Assembly: GCA_009786045.1 (NCBI GenBank)
Contig: WQTY01000110.1
Coordinates: 1-6,883 of the forward strand
Reading direction: 5' to 3'
DNA from: Pseudomonadota bacterium
GTDB lineage: Bacteria; Myxococcota_A; Bradymonadia; UBA4248
DNA length: 6,883 nt
Each line of letters begins with the position of its first letter. Within the stretch, counting starts at the first letter, position 1. Below, piece by piece: positions 4,849-6,883 of the stretch. Position numbers and translations under genes: made by a program. The notes beneath the pieces are model-generated. The model saw only the letters and a list, made by a program, of their open reading frames with translations. It had not been told where the DNA came from and made no database searches.

Positions 4849-6883
4849 ATGCGCAATTCAAAATGGCTGGTCTTTATGGCAATGTCGTGTGTGTTAGCCT
4901 GCACAGGCGGAGAAGGCGACATCGACTTTTGTCCCGATGACCAAAACAAGATCGTTCCTGGCATCTGCGGCTGCGGCGTACCTGATACCGACACCAACGG
5001 CAACGGCATCATCGACTGCCTGGAGGTGGATCTGTGCCCAAATGATCCCAATAAAACGCTGCCCGGCATCTGCGGATGCGGCATACCCGATGTCGATGAA
5101 GACGGCAACGGCATCATCGATTGTCTCGAATCGGATCAGTGCCCGGATGATCCAGACAAAACCCTGCCCGGCATCTGCGGATGCGGCGTCAAAGACATCA
5201 TCGACGAAACAACGGGCTTGCCGGGGTGCGATCAGTGCCCGGATGATCCAGACAAAATTCTGCCTGGCATTTGCGGATGTGGTGTCCCAGACACCATCGA
5301 CGAGGCGACGGGTTTGCCGTTTTGCCTCGATCAATGTCCCGACGATCCGCTTAAGCTCCTGCCAGGAATCTGCGGCTGCGGCGTTCCCGATACCGACACC
5401 GATGGCGATGGCGTTCCCGATTGCTTCGATCAGTGCCCCAACGATCCAGATAAAATCTTCCCGGGCATTTGTGGCTGCGGTGCCCCCGATATCCGTGTTG
5501 TCGACGCAGATGGCAACACCGTTGTGGTTTGCATCGACATGTGCCCGGAAGACCCCGACAAACTGGCTCCCGGCGTGTGCGGATGCGGCGTCCCGGACAC
5601 CGCTGATAATGTGCGCGATGATGACGGCGACGGCGTCCCCAATTGCCTTGATGCATGCCCCAACAATCCCACCAAATGGTCTGACCCGGGTGCAGGTGGA
5701 TGCGATGTCCTCGACTCAGACGGCGACGGCGTCGATGACTCCGAAGATGCCTGCCCCTATAACCCCAACATACAGACAGCAGACCAGGGCGACTGCAACA
5801 TCGTCACAGAAGACGGCTTAAACGTCTTTCAGATCTGGAGTGCATATGATCTCCTCACTCTGAAGCAGGCACTCGAAAATACCAGCAAACCCATCGCAAA
5901 GGCCGTCGTCATGCGCGACATCAACCTGGCCATTTTGAATACAACTGTCATCACGGGCAGCTCCAGCTGCCATGGCACCTGGGTTCCGTTCGCACTCACC
6001 AACATAGAACTCAATGGTCAAAACCACACCATCCGCTTCCAACACGCTCACACCCGCTGTCGCCTCAACAATGCACTCTTTTCCCAAATCACCTCATCCT
6101 CTGTCAAAAACCTGACCCTCAACTACGATCTGCAGGGCACCCCCACATCGACGCTCGCCGCTCAAGTTTCTGCTTCAGAGCTACAGAACATCCGCTACCT
6201 GGGCACCTTCATCACGACCAGCAGTGCCAGCGTCGGAGGCATCGTCGTCACCAGCACCAACAATTCCAAACTTACCAACATTCACTTTGGCGGGGACATC
6301 CTGGCACCCCATGCCGCAACGGTAGGCGGCATCGCCGCCACTGCTACTGGCGGCACCTATGAGCAGATTCACACCAGAATCACCTCAGCCATTGGATCGG
6401 GTACTGTCGGCGGCGCCTTCGGCACCCTGACGAACGCCACTGTGAGCGATGCCAATAATCAAGTCGGGAGAATACAGAGCACGAATTCTGGCACAACAGG
6501 TGGTTTTGCGGCCAGTGCACAGAACACCACCCTGACGAAAATTCGCAACTCTGTTGGAACAGCAAGCGGCGGCTTTATCGGCGGCGCCTTTGGTGATCTG
6601 ATCAATGCCACCATCAGCTATGTCGACAACCAAGTCGATTCGGTACATAGCACAAATTCCAACTATGCCGGCGGCTTCGCAGCCAGAGCGCAAACCACCA
6701 CCATCACGCAGGTTCGCAGCGTTGTGAACACAGTCAACAGTGGCACATATGCAGGTGGATTCATCGGCGACTGCCGGGGAACATCTGTAAGTGGAACACC
6801 TGCCATAAGCTTCATCCAAAATCGCGCAGGCACCGTTCTTGGAACGAGCTATGTCGCTGGTCTTTGCGGCTATTCGAACAACC
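4849..6883 (+). CDS. Putative surface lipoprotein with CGCG Cys-rich repeats and a GLUG-like beta-helix (3' end outside window)
   Basis: The frame from the ATG at 4849 has no stop up to the right edge (678 codons), so the gene is partial. Residues 1-18 form a lipoprotein signal: R2 and K5, a hydrophobic stretch, and the lipobox VLAC with Cys18 as the lipidated residue. The +2 residue is Thr, not Asp, so an outer-membrane or surface site is likely. Residues 28-316 hold nine Cys-rich units related to thrombospondin type-3 repeats, with Asp-rich loops (DTDTDGDGVPDC) that probably bind Ca2+. From about residue 321, a lead-in (WSAYDLLTLKQAL, then RDINL, W-x-P and ELNGQNHTI) resembles the start of GLUG-motif proteins. 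It is followed by Gly/Thr/Asn-rich repeats with GGF/GGI turns, as in right-handed beta-helices. Likely a structural or adhesive cell-surface protein; no enzyme motif is visible. It stands 112 bases after the ligase, with its own ribosome binding site and no evident functional link. Confidence 0.85.
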   Translation, partial: MRNSKWLVFMAMSCVLACTGGEGDIDFCPDDQNKIVPGICGCGVPDTDTNGNGIIDCLEVDLCPNDPNKTLPGICGCGIPDVDEDGNGIIDCLESDQCPDDPDKTLPGICGCGVKDIIDETTGLPGCDQCPDDPDKILPGICGCGVPDTIDEATGLPFCLDQCPDDPLKLLPGICGCGVPDTDTDGDGVPDCFDQCPNDPDKIFPGICGCGAPDIRVVDADGNTVVVCIDMCPEDPDKLAPGVCGCGVPDTADNVRDDDGDGVPNCLDACPNNPTKWSDPGAGGCDVLDSDGDGVDDSEDACPYNPNIQTADQGDCNIVTEDGLNVFQIWSAYDLLTLKQALENTSKPIAKAVVMRDINLAILNTTVITGSSSCHGTWVPFALTNIELNGQNHTIRFQHAHTRCRLNNALFSQITSSSVKNLTLNYDLQGTPTSTLAAQVSASELQNIRYLGTFITTSSASVGGIVVTSTNNSKLTNIHFGGDILAPHAATVGGIAATATGGTYEQIHTRITSAIGSGTVGGAFGTLTNATVSDANNQVGRIQSTNSGTTGGFAASAQNTTLTKIRNSVGTASGGFIGGAFGDLINATISYVDNQVDSVHSTNSNYAGGFAARAQTTTITQVRSVVNTVNSGTYAGGFIGDCRGTSVSGTPAISFIQNRAGTVLGTSYVAGLCGYSNN
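4930..5796 (+). repeat. Nine tandem CP-DP-K-PG-CGCG units
   Basis: Units begin at the Cys codons at 4930, 5035, 5140, 5236, 5335, 5434, 5542, 5656 and 5752 (spacing 96-114 bases). The consensus is CPxDPxKxxPGICGCGVPD, then an Asp-rich loop ending in a Cys. Units 1-7 are full with four Cys each, which would allow two disulfides per unit. Unit 8 has GGC in place of CGCG, and unit 9 is a short plain TSP3-like end. Units 3 and 4 replace the Asp-rich loop with IDETTGLP/IDEATGLP, and unit 6 has a divergent VVDADGNTVVVC. Confidence 0.85.
6409..6753 (+). repeat. 57-residue super-repeat in the beta-helix region
   Basis: The segments starting with GGAFG at 6409 and at 6580 (171 bases apart) align: GGAFGTLTNATVS with GGAFGDLINATIS, NNQVGRIQSTNS with DNQVDSVHSTNS, and GGFAASAQNTTLTKIRNSV with GGFAARAQTTTITQVRSVV. 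Each looks like two or three beta-helix turns. Weaker related turns precede it from about 6230 and follow it to the window edge. Confidence 0.65.

Noticed and set aside
4937..5821. 294-codon + strand open frame inside the lipoprotein gene
   Set aside because: It is a shifted frame of the Cys-rich repeat array. Repetitive GC-rich codons keep it open; it lacks its own plausible start context, and the lipoprotein frame has a clear signal peptide and motifs.

Overview
The window suggests a deltaproteobacterial-type Gram-negative genome, perhaps Myxococcota or Bradymonadota-like. The case rests on a secreted lipoprotein with tandem Cys-rich 'CP-DP-K-PG-CGCG' repeats, moderate to high GC in the core genes, and a polymorphic-toxin locus. 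This placement is inference and no taxonomic marker is present. Everything supported lies on the + strand.

Left (1-1650): a polymorphic-toxin region. The window opens inside a large gene and shows only its last 310 codons: a Gly/Ala-rich conserved segment, an acidic/basic repetitive linker, and an AT-rich C-terminal domain that looks like an exchangeable toxin tip. A small acidic protein, the probable immunity protein, overlaps it by 11 bases. Directly after the immunity stop lies a decayed second copy of the toxin's conserved pre-toxin segment, with two in-frame stops and no frameshift. The toxin tip plus immunity gene are therefore flanked by a direct repeat, the layout expected of a swappable cassette with an orphan-module remnant.

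Middle (1659-4736): a 1025-residue NAD+-dependent DNA ligase (LigA family), about 350 residues longer than a usual LigA. It keeps the adenylation core (KIDG lysine), OB fold, four-Cys zinc finger and HhH region. It then adds repeated HhH-like units and ends in two BRCT domains where one is normal. Its likely ribosome binding site lies at the edge of the toxin remnant. Base composition drops within the added part.

Right (4849-6883, open at the edge): a putative surface lipoprotein with a lipobox, nine Cys-rich repeat units of 32-38 residues, and a GLUG-like beta-helix region with a 57-residue super-repeat.

The toxin and immunity genes clearly form a unit. Nothing shows that the ligase or the lipoprotein work with them. 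The remnant-ligase junction does raise the question whether this ligase sits in a recombining toxin island, possibly as a second ligase gene. No RNA gene, CRISPR array or transposase was seen.
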